From: Sedimenticola hydrogenitrophicus
Lineage (GTDB): Bacteria > Pseudomonadota > Gammaproteobacteria > Chromatiales > Chromatiaceae
Direction: 5' to 3'
NCBI RefSeq assembly: GCF_025175675.1
Contig: NZ_JANIOA010000015.1
Coordinates: 38,350 to 102,349, forward strand
Length of the DNA stretch: 64,000 bases
Below the pieces are notes generated by a model. That model was not told the origin of the DNA. It did not search any database and saw nothing but the letters and a program-made list of their open reading frames with translations. The position numbers and the translations under genes are program-made. This document shows, in pieces, positions 37,219 through 45,770 of the stretch. Every line of letters starts with the position of its first letter. Position 1 is the stretch's first letter.

Positions 37219-37532
37219 GTAACTACTCACGGGGTAAGGATGTAGGGTGGATAAGCCGGTAGGCGCATGCCATCCTCAGGTCCGTAAACGGTACATCCCT
37301 GTACCACTACTCATGTACCACTCCTCACCAATGCTCACGGGGTGATGGGCCTACCTTGCCGGCCTCACGCGATGGCTTGTCTCCTCGAATCCGGCCCCTT
37401 TTTCAGCGCCTGCCCAAACTCGCTTCGCTCAAACAAGGGCAGGCTGAATCTGAAAAAGGGGCCGGATTCGAGGCGCCATCAAGATCGGCCAACAAGGCAG
37501 GCCCATCACTTACAGACCGGGTGAGTAGTGAC
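37219..37532. mobile_element. Fold-back MITE copy 3, enlarged by a nested repeat
   Basis: Outer ends are GTAACTACTCACGGGG (37219 on) and GTGAGTAGTGAC (to 37532). The fold-back core at 37329-37532 equals copies 1 and 2 (CTTGCCGGCCTCACGCGATGG left, GGCGCCATCAAGATCGGCC right). Between left end and core, 37239-37328 is a foreign repeat also found in reverse at 44101-44220, so insertion and partial end duplication seem to have occurred. It fills most of the gap between the rhodanese and arsR genes. Confidence 0.7.
37239..37328. repeat. GTAGGGTGGATAAGCC repeat, partial copy
   Basis: About 80 bp matching the reverse complement of 44125-44220: TGTAGGGTGGATAAGCC, GGTAGGCGCATGCCATCC, TCAGGTCCGTAAACGG and TACATCCCTGTACCAC. 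Here the second half of the palindrome is missing. Confidence 0.65.
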
Positions 37533-37544
37533 CCCTGGATAAAG

Positions 37545-37585
37545 CCGCTCCCGGCCATCCCTGGCCTCCGCGGCATAAATCCGTC
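37545..37585. repeat. REP-like GGCCTCCGCGGCATAA unit
   Basis: Sequence GGCCATCCCTGGCCTCCGCG followed by GCATAAATCCGTCCCTGG. A close relative lies at 56785-56830, inside the start of the tpsA gene. Confidence 0.55.
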
Positions 37586-37595
37586 CCTGGATAAA

Positions 37596-37625
37596 ACAAA
37601 ACGGGAAATCACCTTTCCCGTTTTG
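37596..37625 (-). terminator. Bidirectional-looking terminator after arsR
   Basis: AAAACGGGAAA, a short loop, TTTCCCGTTTTGTT. On the minus strand it follows the arsR stop by 28 bp and ends in GTTTTGTTTTA. On the plus strand it also ends in TTTTG. Confidence 0.8.
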
Positions 37626-37652
37626 TTGTGGATGACGTGCTGGCGGCTGGAG

Positions 37653-38021
37653 TCAGTGTGCGTGTGAGCAGAACACCTCGCGCATCATACCGATCAGCTT
37701 GAGGGTGCGTGAATCGCTGACCCGGTAATAGACCCGGTTGGCATCCTTGCGGGAGGCGAGGATGCCCTTGTCCCGGAGAATGGCGAGATGTTGCGAGATA
37801 TTGCTCTGCGAGGTGCCGACATGCTCGACAATCTCCTGCACGCTCACCTCTTCCTCACCCAGGGTGCAGAGGATCTTGAGTCGCAGCGGGTGCGACATGG
37901 CCTTGAGTGAGCGGGATGCACGTTCGATATCCTCGTCATCGGCCATCAGACCGATGTCGTCATCGAATTCGTGCCCGGACTCAAGCACAGGGACCTTGGG
38001 GCTTCCAAATTTATGTTCCAT
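37653..38021 (-). CDS. ArsR/SmtB-family regulator with SqrR/BigR-like cysteine pair
   Basis: A 122-residue winged-helix repressor. The recognition helix region reads TSQSNISQHLAILRDKGIL (residues 70-88) and the wing follows as RKDANRVYYRVSD. The classical metal site ELCVCDL is absent. Instead there are just two cysteines, C52 (KILCTLGEEEVS) and C118 (EVFCSHAH), 66 residues apart, the same spacing as the persulfide-sensing pairs in SqrR (C41/C107) and BigR (C42/C108). That makes a sulfide or persulfide sensor likely. The start is ATG 38021 (MEHKFGSPK). It diverges from gpmI; a dyad AACAGT-N16-ACTGTT upstream (38043-38070) could be an operator. Confidence 0.82.
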   Translation of the reverse strand: MEHKFGSPKVPVLESGHEFDDDIGLMADDEDIERASRSLKAMSHPLRLKILCTLGEEEVSVQEIVEHVGTSQSNISQHLAILRDKGILASRKDANRVYYRVSDSRTLKLIGMMREVFCSHAH

Positions 38022-38407
38022 ACACCGGACCTTGGTTAAAACAACAGTAATGACGTAAGCTGAAACTGTTGCGTCGGTTGATCGGGACTTGATCAAGACC
38101 GGGCCAGGCCCGGTTGCTCAAGCGTGACAGCCGGGATGAAGCCCCACTACTAGCCTTTTAGCCTTTTTCCGGTGCTGCCCGCAACCCGCTGAAACGCAAC
38201 GACTCTTTATAAAGATACAATAATAAACTGTTTTACGTAAATTTATCCTGTTTTTCAATCGGTATAAATACTTTAACCCACGATTATTGGCTGGGTTTAT
38301 TCTCGCGGAGTTAATGTTGCGGTAGTAAAAATGGTGTAATATTTCGTTTTTTTCAATGAGTTAGCCCGATCATCGGGTAAAACGTTCGCACGGAGTCGGA
38401 AACCGAG
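38022..38407. other. AT-richer divergent intergenic region between arsR and gpmI
   Basis: A 386 bp gap with no gene. It holds a candidate ArsR dyad (38043-38070), a small hairpin AACCCACG..TGGGTT (about 38276-38299) and AT-rich runs (38205-38360) that probably include promoters for gpmI. AACCGAG lies before the gpmI ATG. Exact promoter hexamers are ambiguous. Confidence 0.45.
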
Positions 38408-39973
38408 ATGTCTTTCAAAGTAAAACCCGCGGTGCTGCTGATCATGGATGGCTGGGGATACAGCGAGGATCCCCGGTCCAACGCCATCATGGCCGCCCGG
38501 ACGCCGGTCTGGGACCGGCTCTGGGAGAGTTGCCCCCATACCCTGATCAGCACCTCCGGCGCCGAGGTAGGACTGCCGGACGGCCAAATGGGCAATTCCG
38601 AGGTGGGCCATCTCAATCTGGGGGCCGGACGGGTGGTCTACCAGGAGTTCACCCGGGTCAGCCGCTCGGTACGCACCGGCTCCTTCTTCACCAACCGCAC
38701 GCTGGTAGACGCGGTCGACCGGGCGATAGCGGAGGAGAAGGCCGTGCACATCTTCGGCCTGCTCTCTCCCGGCGGGGTGCACAGCCATGAGGAGCACATC
38801 CACGCCATGGCCAGACTAGCGGTGCAACGCGGCGCCGCGCGGGTCTATGTGCACGCCTTCCTGGATGGACGGGACATGCCGCCAAAGAGCGCGGCCGCCT
38901 CCATTGAGGCGATGAACCGGGTCTTTGCCGAACTGGGACAGGGGCGTATCGCCTCCATCGTCGGGCGCTTCTATGCCATGGACCGGGACAACCGCTGGGA
39001 GCGGGTGGAGCAGGCCTACAACATGCTGGTACTGGGCCGCGCCGAGTTCAGTGCAACCGATGCAGGCCAGGCCCTGCAGCAGGCCTATGCGCGGGGTGAG
39101 AGCGACGAGTTCGTCAAACCCACCTGCGTGGTGCCGCCCGGGGAGACACCGGTTCTCATCGAAGACGGGGACGCCGTGCTGTTCATGAATTACCGCTCCG
39201 ACCGGGCCCGGCAGCTGACCCGGTCGTTCATCGACCCGGCGTTTGACGGTTTCGCGCGTGCCCGTGTTCCGCGGCTCAGCAGTTTTGTCAGCCTCACCGA
39301 ATACAGCAAGGCGTTCGATATCCCGGTGGCCTTCCCGCCGGAACGGCTGGAAAACGTCTTCGGCGAATACGTCTCCCGGCTGGGGCTGCGTCAGCTGCGC
39401 CTGGCCGAGACCGAGAAATACGCCCATGTCACCTTCTTCTTCAATGGTGGGCGGGAACAGGTGTTTGAGGGTGAGGAGCGGATTCTCATCCCCTCACCCA
39501 AGGTGCACACCTATGATCTGAAGCCGGAGATGAGCGCCCCGGAGGTGACCGACGCCCTGGTCGCCGCCATCGAGAGCGGCAAGTATGACGCCATCGTCTG
39601 CAACTATGCCAACTCGGACATGGTGGGACATACCGGTAAATTCAGCGCGGCGGTGGCGGCCATCGAGGTGCTGGATCACTGCCTGGGACGGGTGGTCGAG
39701 GCGTTGCGGCGGACCGGCGGCGAGATGCTGATCACCGCCGATCACGGCAACGCCGAGCAGATGGAGGATGTGGAGAATGATCAACCTCACACTGCCCATA
39801 CCCAGAATCCGGTACCCTTGCTCTACGTGGGCCGGCCGGCCCGGCTGCATGAGAATGGTGCCCTGTGCGACATCGCCCCGACCCTGTTGACCCTGATGGG
39901 ACTGGCCGTGCCCTCCGAAATGCGTGGGCATACCCTGCTGGATATGACCGCCGCGGATGATCCGACGGCCTGA
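38408..39973 (+). CDS. gpmI: 2,3-bisphosphoglycerate-independent phosphoglycerate mutase
   Basis: A 521-residue manganese enzyme interconverting 3- and 2-phosphoglycerate. It starts [19 protein letters not shown] with the first metal Asp. The phosphorylated Ser is residue 64 in [16 protein letters not shown]. Other motifs are [29 protein letters not shown] and [11 protein letters not shown]. Length is normal (about 510-515). It heads the gpmI-envC-ctpA-yibQ run, the same order as E. coli gpmI-envC-yibQ with an added S41 protease. Its stop overlaps the envC start by one base. Confidence 0.97.
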   Translation: MSFKVKPAVLLIMDGWGYSEDPRSNAIMAARTPVWDRLWESCPHTLISTSGAEVGLPDGQMGNSEVGHLNLGAGRVVYQEFTRVSRSVRTGSFFTNRTLVDAVDRAIAEEKAVHIFGLLSPGGVHSHEEHIHAMARLAVQRGAARVYVHAFLDGRDMPPKSAAASIEAMNRVFAELGQGRIASIVGRFYAMDRDNRWERVEQAYNMLVLGRAEFSATDAGQALQQAYARGESDEFVKPTCVVPPGETPVLIEDGDAVLFMNYRSDRARQLTRSFIDPAFDGFARARVPRLSSFVSLTEYSKAFDIPVAFPPERLENVFGEYVSRLGLRQLRLAETEKYAHVTFFFNGGREQVFEGEERILIPSPKVHTYDLKPEMSAPEVTDALVAAIESGKYDAIVCNYANSDMVGHTGKFSAAVAAIEVLDHCLGRVVEALRRTGGEMLITADHGNAEQMEDVENDQPHTAHTQNPVPLLYVGRPARLHENGALCDIAPTLLTLMGLAVPSEMRGHTLLDMTAADDPTA

Positions 39974-41265
39974 TGGTGGCTGATTCCTGCCGGCTGCGGG
40001 CTGCTGTCCTGGTGTTGCTGACGGCGCTGCCTGGCCTGTCATCGGCCGCCTCCGGGGAGGAGTCGATCGGCAGCCGGGAGGATGAGTTGCGGCAGCTGCG
40101 GGGGGAGATCTCGACGCTGCAGAATCAACTCAGTGGCCGCGAGCGCGAGCGTCAGGCGCTGCAGGAGCAGTTGCGCAGCGCTGAAAAACGGATCGGCAAG
40201 ACGACGCGCCAGCTGCGCACGCTGGCCACCAGCCTGGAGCGGCAACAACGGCGCCTCGAGCAACTGGAGGCAGAGCGCGGTACCCAGCGTGAGGCGCTCG
40301 CGGCCAACCGCTCGGCGCTGAAACAGCAGATGCGATCGGCCTATGCCATGGGGCGACAGGAGCGCCTGAAGATCCTGCTCAATCAGCAGGATCCCGCCGT
40401 GGTCAGCCGCCTGCTGGTCTATTACGACTACTTCAACCGCTCCCGCGCCGAGCAGATCGGCCGGCTGGGCGAGACCCTGGAGGCGTTGCAGGAGACGGAA
40501 ACGGCCATGCGCCTGGAGAACGAACGGATGCGTGAGACCCAGGCGCGGGTGCTGGATCAGCAGCGCGCCCTGGATCGGGAACAGGACAAACGGCAGCAGG
40601 TGTTGGCGCTGCTGGAGAAGGATATCGAGGACAAGGGCCAGCGGCTGCAGGGTTACAAGCGGGATGAGCAGCAGCTGCAAGAGCTGCTCAAAAAACTGCA
40701 GGCGGAACTGGCCGCCCTGCCGATCGAGACCGAAAAACACAAACCCTTCAAACAGCTGAAGGGCAAGCTCATGTGGCCGGCAAAGGGTCGGCTGGCCACC
40801 CGCTTTGGCGATTCCAGGGCCGGCAACCTGAACTGGGACGGGGTGGTGATCGCCGCCGGCGAGGGGGGGGACGTGCGGGCGGTGCACCATGGCCGGGTCG
40901 CTTTCGCCGACTGGCTGCGTGGCTTCGGCCTGCTGCTGATCATCGATCACGGCGACGGCTATATGAGTCTCTACGGCAATAACCAGAGCCTGTTCAAGGA
41001 GGCCGGGGACTGGGTGGAGCCGGGAGAACCGGTCGCCCTGGTGGGTAACAGTGGTGGACAGACCCGTCCGGGGGTATATTTTGGAATACGCTATAATGGT
41101 CGTCCGGTGAATCCCCAGCGGTGGTGTGAAGCGGTACGTGGTAACAAGGTGGGTGAATTGGTACACCCGTCGCTAACTGAACCGGTGCAACTGAGCACCC
41201 TGCACCCCTCCGGTCCCGGGATCGCCCTGCCGGACCGACAATCGCAGCAGAGAAGCAAGGTATGA
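39973..41265 (+). CDS. envC: Murein hydrolase activator EnvC
   Basis: A 430-residue periplasmic protein activating amidases AmiA and AmiB at the division septum. A signal peptide spans residues about 1-27. A long coiled coil (about 30-255) is rich in Gln, Glu, Arg and Leu, and the C-terminal LytM domain (about 275-395) runs from TRFGDSRAGNLNWDGVVI to GVYFGIRYNGRPVNP. The zinc ligands of active LytM proteases are missing (NWDG and VYFGI instead of HxxxD and HxH), as expected of an activator. An extra tail of about 40 residues follows. It is coupled to gpmI and to ctpA by overlapping start and stop codons. Confidence 0.95.
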   Translation: MVADSCRLRAAVLVLLTALPGLSSAASGEESIGSREDELRQLRGEISTLQNQLSGRERERQALQEQLRSAEKRIGKTTRQLRTLATSLERQQRRLEQLEAERGTQREALAANRSALKQQMRSAYAMGRQERLKILLNQQDPAVVSRLLVYYDYFNRSRAEQIGRLGETLEALQETETAMRLENERMRETQARVLDQQRALDREQDKRQQVLALLEKDIEDKGQRLQGYKRDEQQLQELLKKLQAELAALPIETEKHKPFKQLKGKLMWPAKGRLATRFGDSRAGNLNWDGVVIAAGEGGDVRAVHHGRVAFADWLRGFGLLLIIDHGDGYMSLYGNNQSLFKEAGDWVEPGEPVALVGNSGGQTRPGVYFGIRYNGRPVNPQRWCEAVRGNKVGELVHPSLTEPVQLSTLHPSGPGIALPDRQSQQRSKV

Positions 41266-42581
41266 AGAGAAGATTTGGCTTGGCGCGTGTACTGACCCTG
41301 GGGTTGCTTTCGGGCGCCCTGCTTATCCCGGCCCCCGCGACGGTTGCCGAGGAGCCGAAACAGCCACTGCCGATGCAGGAGCTGCGCGCGTTCGCGGAGA
41401 TATTCGGGCGCATCAAGGAGAACTATGTCAAGCCGGTGGATGACAAGGCGCTGCTGGAGTATGCCATCCGCGGCATGCTCGCCGGGCTCGATCCCCACTC
41501 CTCCTATTTGAACGAGGAGGAGTTTGCCGATCTTCAGGCCGGCACCAGCGGGGAGTTCGGCGGCCTGGGTATCGAAGTGGGACTGGAGGACGGCTTCGTC
41601 AAGATCATTTCCCCCATCGACGACACGCCGGCCCAGCGGGCGGGAGTCAAGGCCGGTGACCTGATCATCCGGCTGGATGAAAAACCGGTCAAGGGCATGA
41701 GCCTGGAAGAGGCGGTCGGCCTGATGCGCGGCAAGCCCGGTACCGAAGTGGTCCTGACCATCGCCCGGGAGGGTGAGGAAAAACCATTGCGGATCACCGT
41801 GGTGCGCGACATCATCAAGGTGGCCAGCGTCAAGGGGCGCCTGCTGGAGGAGGGCTTCGCCTATATCCGGCTGTCCCATTTCCAGGCCCGCACCACCGAC
41901 GACATGTTGAAGAAGCTCAGCCAGCTGAAGGCGGAGTCGAAGGAGGGGATCCAGGGGCTGGTGCTGGATCTGCGCAACAACCCGGGCGGCATCCTCAACG
42001 GGGCCGTGTCCATCAGCGATGCCTTCCTCACCGAGGGGATCGTCGTCTACACCCAGGGGCGCGACGAGGCGTCACGGCTCGATTTCAACGCCGCGCCCGA
42101 TGATGTGCTGGACGGTGCGCCGATCGTGGTGCTGGTCAACGGCGGTTCCGCCTCCGCCTCGGAGATCGTGGCCGGCGCCCTGCAGGATCACCGGCGTGCC
42201 ATCATTATGGGCAGCCAGACCTTCGGCAAGGGCTCGGTACAGACCATCATCCCGGTGAGCAAGACCGCGGCGGTGAAACTGACCACGGCGCTTTACTTCA
42301 CCCCCGCCGGCCGCTCCATCCAGGGCGAAGGGATCAAGCCGGACATCGTCCTGTCCGAGGTCAAGGTGACCCGCAACGAGCCAGATGACGCCACCCGGAT
42401 CAAGGAGGCCGATCTGGCCGGGCACCTGGATAATGGCAATGGCAGGAAGGCCCCCGAGCCTGAGCAGCCGGAACCGGGGCAGCCGGCGCAGAAGCCGACT
42501 CTGGATATTGAGGATGATTATCAGCTGAGCGAGGCGCTCAACCTGTTGAAGGGCATCAACCTCTATAACAGCTGGAACTGA
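41262..42581 (+). CDS. ctpA: C-terminal processing peptidase (S41, CtpA type)
   Basis: A 439-residue periplasmic serine protease. A signal peptide (about 1-30) leads to a helical cap, a PDZ domain (about 95-180: GGLGIEVGLEDGF to PVKGMSLEEAV) and the S41 catalytic domain (about 195-370). The Ser-Lys dyad is S298 in NGGSASASE and K323 in TFGKGSVQ, 25 residues apart as in E. coli Prc. A Pro/Glu-rich C-terminal segment follows. Such proteases degrade cell-wall hydrolases in some bacteria; position behind envC suggests envelope remodelling. ATGA overlap with envC. Confidence 0.95.
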   Translation: MKRRFGLARVLTLGLLSGALLIPAPATVAEEPKQPLPMQELRAFAEIFGRIKENYVKPVDDKALLEYAIRGMLAGLDPHSSYLNEEEFADLQAGTSGEFGGLGIEVGLEDGFVKIISPIDDTPAQRAGVKAGDLIIRLDEKPVKGMSLEEAVGLMRGKPGTEVVLTIAREGEEKPLRITVVRDIIKVASVKGRLLEEGFAYIRLSHFQARTTDDMLKKLSQLKAESKEGIQGLVLDLRNNPGGILNGAVSISDAFLTEGIVVYTQGRDEASRLDFNAAPDDVLDGAPIVVLVNGGSASASEIVAGALQDHRRAIIMGSQTFGKGSVQTIIPVSKTAAVKLTTALYFTPAGRSIQGEGIKPDIVLSEVKVTRNEPDDATRIKEADLAGHLDNGNGRKAPEPEQPEPGQPAQKPTLDIEDDYQLSEALNLLKGINLYNSWN

Positions 42582-42582
42582 G

Positions 42583-43410
42583 ATGAGCGGCGGGACGGCG
42601 CATCGGCTGCTCCTGCTATTGCTCTGCCTGGTGCCGTCGACCTGGACCTTGGCGGCTGGGTCGGCGGCGCAGCCGACCCAGCCGGTCATCACCATCATTA
42701 TTGATGACATGGGCAACGATGGCGGCTGGGGCGATGCCGCCCTGACCATACCCGGGCCGGTGACCTATGCCTTCTTGCCCCATACCCCCCATGCCCGGCG
42801 TCTGGCACTGGAGGCGCATGCCGCGGGCAAACAGGTGATGCTGCATCTGCCGATGCAATCACACGAGGGCAACCGGCTGGGGCCGGGCGCCCTGACCCTG
42901 CACATGACCGAGACGGCCTTCAAGCGCAGCATGGACGACAGCCTGGGCGCGATTCCCCATGCCCGGGGACTGAACAACCACATGGGCAGCCTGCTGACCC
43001 GCCATCCCGGCGCCATGGCCTGGGTGATGCAGGGGTTACGTGACCGGGGCGATCTGTTTTTCATCGACAGCCGCACTACCCTGCAGACGGTGGGCCAGCA
43101 GCTGGCCGAGGAGTACGGGGTGCCCAACGCCCGCCGCGACGTGTTCCTGGACAACGACCGCAACCCCGAGGCGATCGCGCGGCAGTTCGAGCAACTGCTG
43201 AAACGCGCCCGCCGCCAGGGCTATGCTATAGCTATCGGCCACCCCTATCCCGAGACCACCCGGGTGCTGGTGGAGCGGCTGGCGGGGCTGCAGTCGTCAG
43301 GTATCCGGCTGATTCCCGCCTCGGAAATGATTGAGTACCAAAGGAGCACAACGCTATGGCACGCATCCTCGTCCCCCTTGCCAACGGTTGCGAAGAGCTC
43401 GAAGCCGTAA
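42583..43410 (+). CDS. Divergent polysaccharide deacetylase family protein (YibQ-like)
   Basis: A 275-residue secreted protein with a signal peptide (about 1-26). The NodB-like fold begins with ITIIIDDMGNDG (motif 1 with paired Asp), and GLNNHMGSLLTRHPGAM and FFIDSRTT are further deacetylase-like elements, though the metal His set is altered, which is why the family is called divergent. E. coli YibQ stands in the same position after envC. Substrate unknown. It begins one base after the ctpA stop, and its last 55 bp overlap the DJ-1 gene in another frame, so its C-terminal 18 residues (ending KSSKP) may not be conserved. Confidence 0.88.
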   Translation: MSGGTAHRLLLLLLCLVPSTWTLAAGSAAQPTQPVITIIIDDMGNDGGWGDAALTIPGPVTYAFLPHTPHARRLALEAHAAGKQVMLHLPMQSHEGNRLGPGALTLHMTETAFKRSMDDSLGAIPHARGLNNHMGSLLTRHPGAMAWVMQGLRDRGDLFFIDSRTTLQTVGQQLAEEYGVPNARRDVFLDNDRNPEAIARQFEQLLKRARRQGYAIAIGHPYPETTRVLVERLAGLQSSGIRLIPASEMIEYQRSTTLWHASSSPLPTVAKSSKP

Positions 43411-43904
43411 CCATTATTGACCTGTTGCGGCGCGCCGGCCAGGAGGTGGTGACCGCCGGCCTGGAGGAGGGCCCGGTGACGGCCAGCCGCGGCGTGGTGC
43501 TGCAGCCGGATGTGCCGCTGGACGACGTGCTGTATCAACCCTTTGACATGGTGGCGCTGCCGGGCGGGCTGCCCGGCGCCGATCATCTCGACCGGGATCC
43601 GCGGATAGGCGCGCTGTTACGTCGCGTGGCCGGCGAGCAGGGTTATACCGCCGCCATCTGTGCGGCGCCCAAGGTGCTGGCCAGTGCGGGACTGTTGCAA
43701 GGCCGTCAGGCCACCGCTTATCCGGGGGTGCTGGAGAGCATGTCGCTGACCGACGTCACCCTGGCGGCGGGCGCGGTAGTGCGGGACGGCCGGGTGATCA
43801 CCTCGCGCGGGCCGGGTACCGCCATGGATTTCGCCCTGGCCCTGATCGAGGCGCTGGCGGGGCGCGAGAAACGCGATGAGGTGGAGGCGGGTCTGGCCCG
43901 CTAG
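43356..43904 (+). CDS. DJ-1/ThiJ/YajL-family protein
   Basis: A 182-residue flavodoxin-like cytoplasmic protein. It starts ARILVPLANGCEELEAV with the conserved Glu, and the nucleophile elbow is AAICAAPKVLA with reactive Cys102. The C-terminus has SRGPGTAMDFALALIEAL. These are the signature elements of YajL/DJ-1 proteins linked to oxidative stress and glyoxal detoxification. AAAGGAG stands about nine bases before the ATG, which lies 55 bp inside the upstream deacetylase-like gene. It ends the gpmI-envC operon. Confidence 0.92.
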   Translation: MARILVPLANGCEELEAVTIIDLLRRAGQEVVTAGLEEGPVTASRGVVLQPDVPLDDVLYQPFDMVALPGGLPGADHLDRDPRIGALLRRVAGEQGYTAAICAAPKVLASAGLLQGRQATAYPGVLESMSLTDVTLAAGAVVRDGRVITSRGPGTAMDFALALIEALAGREKRDEVEAGLAR

Positions 43905-43908
43905 GCCT

Positions 43909-44098
43909 GCCCTTTACCCATAAGTGGGTTGCATCCAGGCGTAGGATGGGTGGAGCGCCCCCATGAACTTTCCGCCGGCTCCCGCTCCGGCGCGCAACCC
44001 GTCGTCCACCTGCACCCGCATCCGAAGATGGGTTACGGCGCGCCCGACCGCCGCGAACAGCCGTCAACAAGGGTGCCGCGCCTCCACCCATCCTACGC
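43909..44098. repeat. GTAGGATGGGTGGAG repeat, copy B
   Basis: Reverse-orientation twin of 31500-31733. It opens with GCGTAGGATGGGTGGAG, then CGCCCCCATGAACTTTCCG, GGCGCGCAACCCGTCG, and closes with GCCTCCACCCATCCTACGC. It lies directly after the DJ-1 gene. Confidence 0.7.
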
Positions 44099-44100
44099 GC

Positions 44101-44220
44101 TTTTGTAGGGTGGATAAGCGACAGCGCCTCCACCATTGCCGTGGTGAGGAGTGGTACATGGATGTACCGTTTACGGACCTGAGGATGGCATGCGCCTACC
44201 GGCTTATCCACCCTACAAAA
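44101..44220. repeat. GTAGGGTGGATAAG palindrome, full copy
   Basis: Arms TTTTGTAGGGTGGATAAGC (44101-44119) and its exact complement (44202-44220). The inside carries GTGAGGAGTGGTACATGG and CGTTTACGGACCTGAGG. A partial copy lies inside the MITE at 37239-37328. Confidence 0.75.
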
Positions 44221-44274
44221 CTGCCTCGGTGATTGAGGGTGTCGATTTCACGGGGCGCCCCATGCCGCCCAGAG

Positions 44275-44342
44275 GGGTCGGAGTCAAACCGCCCATAGGG
44301 ATTTGAGCTTTGCGGGCAGTTGGGGCGGTTTGACTCCGACCC
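44275..44342. repeat. 20 bp perfect inverted repeat GGGTCGGAGTCAAACCGCCC
   Basis: Left arm 44275-44294, right arm 44323-44342, with a 28-base spacer. GGGTCGGAGTCAAA-type palindromes recur in many gammaproteobacterial genomes as REP-like units. It is 10 bp from the 3' end of pfk and may end that transcript. Confidence 0.75.
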
Positions 44343-44352
44343 TTGGTAAGCC

Positions 44353-45477
44353 CTAGTCCCCCAGGCTGGTCCCCACCCGCTTGGCGCTGATGATCCAGGG
44401 ATGGTCCGGCGGCACCAGTTTCCGGCGCCCGGCCACCTCCTCCAGCGGCACCGGGACCGCCTGCTCCCCGGCGGCCGCCATCATCACCCCATACTCTCCC
44501 CGGGCCACCAGGTCGGCGCAGGCGCTACCCAGGCGGGTAGCCAGCAGCCGGTCGGCTGCCGAGGGCGCGCCGCCCCGCTGCACATGCCCGAGGATGGTGA
44601 CCCGGCTCTCCAGCCCGGTGAGCCGCTCCAGCTGCTCGGAGAGCTGTACTGTGTGATTGCCCAGGTGGTCGGCCTCCAACTCGACGAGGCGCTGCTTGGC
44701 GTGCCGCTTCTGCTTCTTGTTCCGGGCATGCAGCTTCCGTTCTTCCAGATCCCGGATCTGCGCCGCCTGCTCCAGTGAACGGGCACCCTCCGCGACGGCG
44801 ACAATACTGAAGCTCTTGCCGTGGCGCACGCGCTGGCGGATGGCTTCTGCAACCCGCTGGGTATCGTAGGGAATCTCCGGCAGCAGGATCACGTCCGCCC
44901 CGCCGGCGATCCCGGCGCCCAGTGCCAGCCAGCCGGCCCGGTGCCCCATGATCTCCACCACGATGATGCGGTGATGGCTGTGCGCGGTGCTGTGCAGCCG
45001 GTCGACCGCCTCGGTGGCGATACCCAGGGCGGTATCGAAACCGAAGCTGGTGTCGGTGCAGGCCACGTCGTTATCGATGGTCTTCGGCAGGGTGATGATA
45101 TTCAGCCCCTGCTGTTTCAGGTGCAGGGCGTTCTTTTGGGTGCCCCCGCCGCCCAGGCAGATCAGCACATCCAGCCGGTGCTCCCGGTAATGGCGCACAA
45201 TGGTTTCGGTCATGTCGGCGAGTTTGCCGTCCACCAGCATACGCTGGGGTTTGTCGCGGCTGGTGCCGAGGATGGTGCCGCCCAGGGTGAGGATGCCGGA
45301 GAGCCGCTCGCCATCCAGGCGCATGGAGCGGTTCTCCATCAGGCCGCGGAAACCGTCGCGAAAGCCGATCAGCTGCATGCGGTAATGGCCCTGCACACTC
45401 TTGCCGACGCCGCGAATGGCGGCGTTGAGTCCCGGACTGTCACCCCCGGCGGTCAGAATACCCACTCGTTTATCCAC
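44353..45477 (-). CDS. pfkA: 6-phosphofructokinase, atypical active-site signature
   Basis: About 374 residues. It starts [22 protein letters not shown] (first 16 residues are the standard PFK P-loop region) and continues with PKTIDND (131-137), [12 protein letters not shown] and a late PSAADRLLA. Two key positions are unusual: the GGDGS/T loop reads GGGGT (109-113), without the usual Asp, and the PGTIDND loop has Lys, the residue typical of pyrophosphate-dependent enzymes. The phosphoryl donor is therefore uncertain. I chose GTG at 45477; the longer frame to 45585 runs through repeat DNA. It faces the repeats downstream. Confidence 0.85.
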   Translation of the reverse strand: MDKRVGILTAGGDSPGLNAAIRGVGKSVQGHYRMQLIGFRDGFRGLMENRSMRLDGERLSGILTLGGTILGTSRDKPQRMLVDGKLADMTETIVRHYREHRLDVLICLGGGGTQKNALHLKQQGLNIITLPKTIDNDVACTDTSFGFDTALGIATEAVDRLHSTAHSHHRIIVVEIMGHRAGWLALGAGIAGGADVILLPEIPYDTQRVAEAIRQRVRHGKSFSIVAVAEGARSLEQAAQIRDLEERKLHARNKKQKRHAKQRLVELEADHLGNHTVQLSEQLERLTGLESRVTILGHVQRGGAPSAADRLLATRLGSACADLVARGEYGVMMAAAGEQAVPVPLEEVAGRRKLVPPDHPWIISAKRVGTSLGD

Positions 45478-45600
45478 TGCTATTATCTCTGTTACGGGGA
45501 ATTCGATGGGGAACACGATAACAAACAAAGGCCGCTGACTGCACGCCCCGAAGGCAGTAGGCCAACGCAATAAGGATCTGTCCATAAATAACTACCACAT

Positions 45601-45725
45601 CTTGCTGGTCTTTTCGTCCGCCTTCGGCGTTACGGCAAGACTTACATAGAACGACTATGCGCGCCTTGCCGTGCCTTGAAGGCAAACGCCCCTTGAAGTA
45701 AAAAGAAAGCCCGGCGCAATAGGCG
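45601..45725. repeat. Interspersed repeat, copy upstream of the FGE-like gene
   Basis: Counterpart of 15469-15570: CTTGCTGGTCTTTTCG, CGGCGTTACGGCAAG, CTTACATAG, GTGCCTTGAAGGCAAACG and CCCGGCGCAATA. It fills most of the 293 bp between pfk and the FGE-like gene. GTTACGGGGAATT (about 45493) also recurs near 15308. Confidence 0.6.
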
Positions 45726-45770
45726 GCAGTTATTTCGTGCCAGATCCTAAGAAAAGTCCAGGAGGTATCC

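Noticed and set aside
38043..38070. AACAGT-N16-ACTGTT dyad as a proven ArsR operator
   Set aside because: The arms are short and the spacing is long, so it is only mentioned as a candidate in the regulator entry.
43963..44232. 89-residue plus-strand frame after the DJ-1 gene, and a similar one at 31386-31673
   Set aside because: Both are translations of the GTAGGATGGGTGGAG repeat in opposite orientations; arginine- and proline-rich composition typical of GC-rich non-coding DNA.
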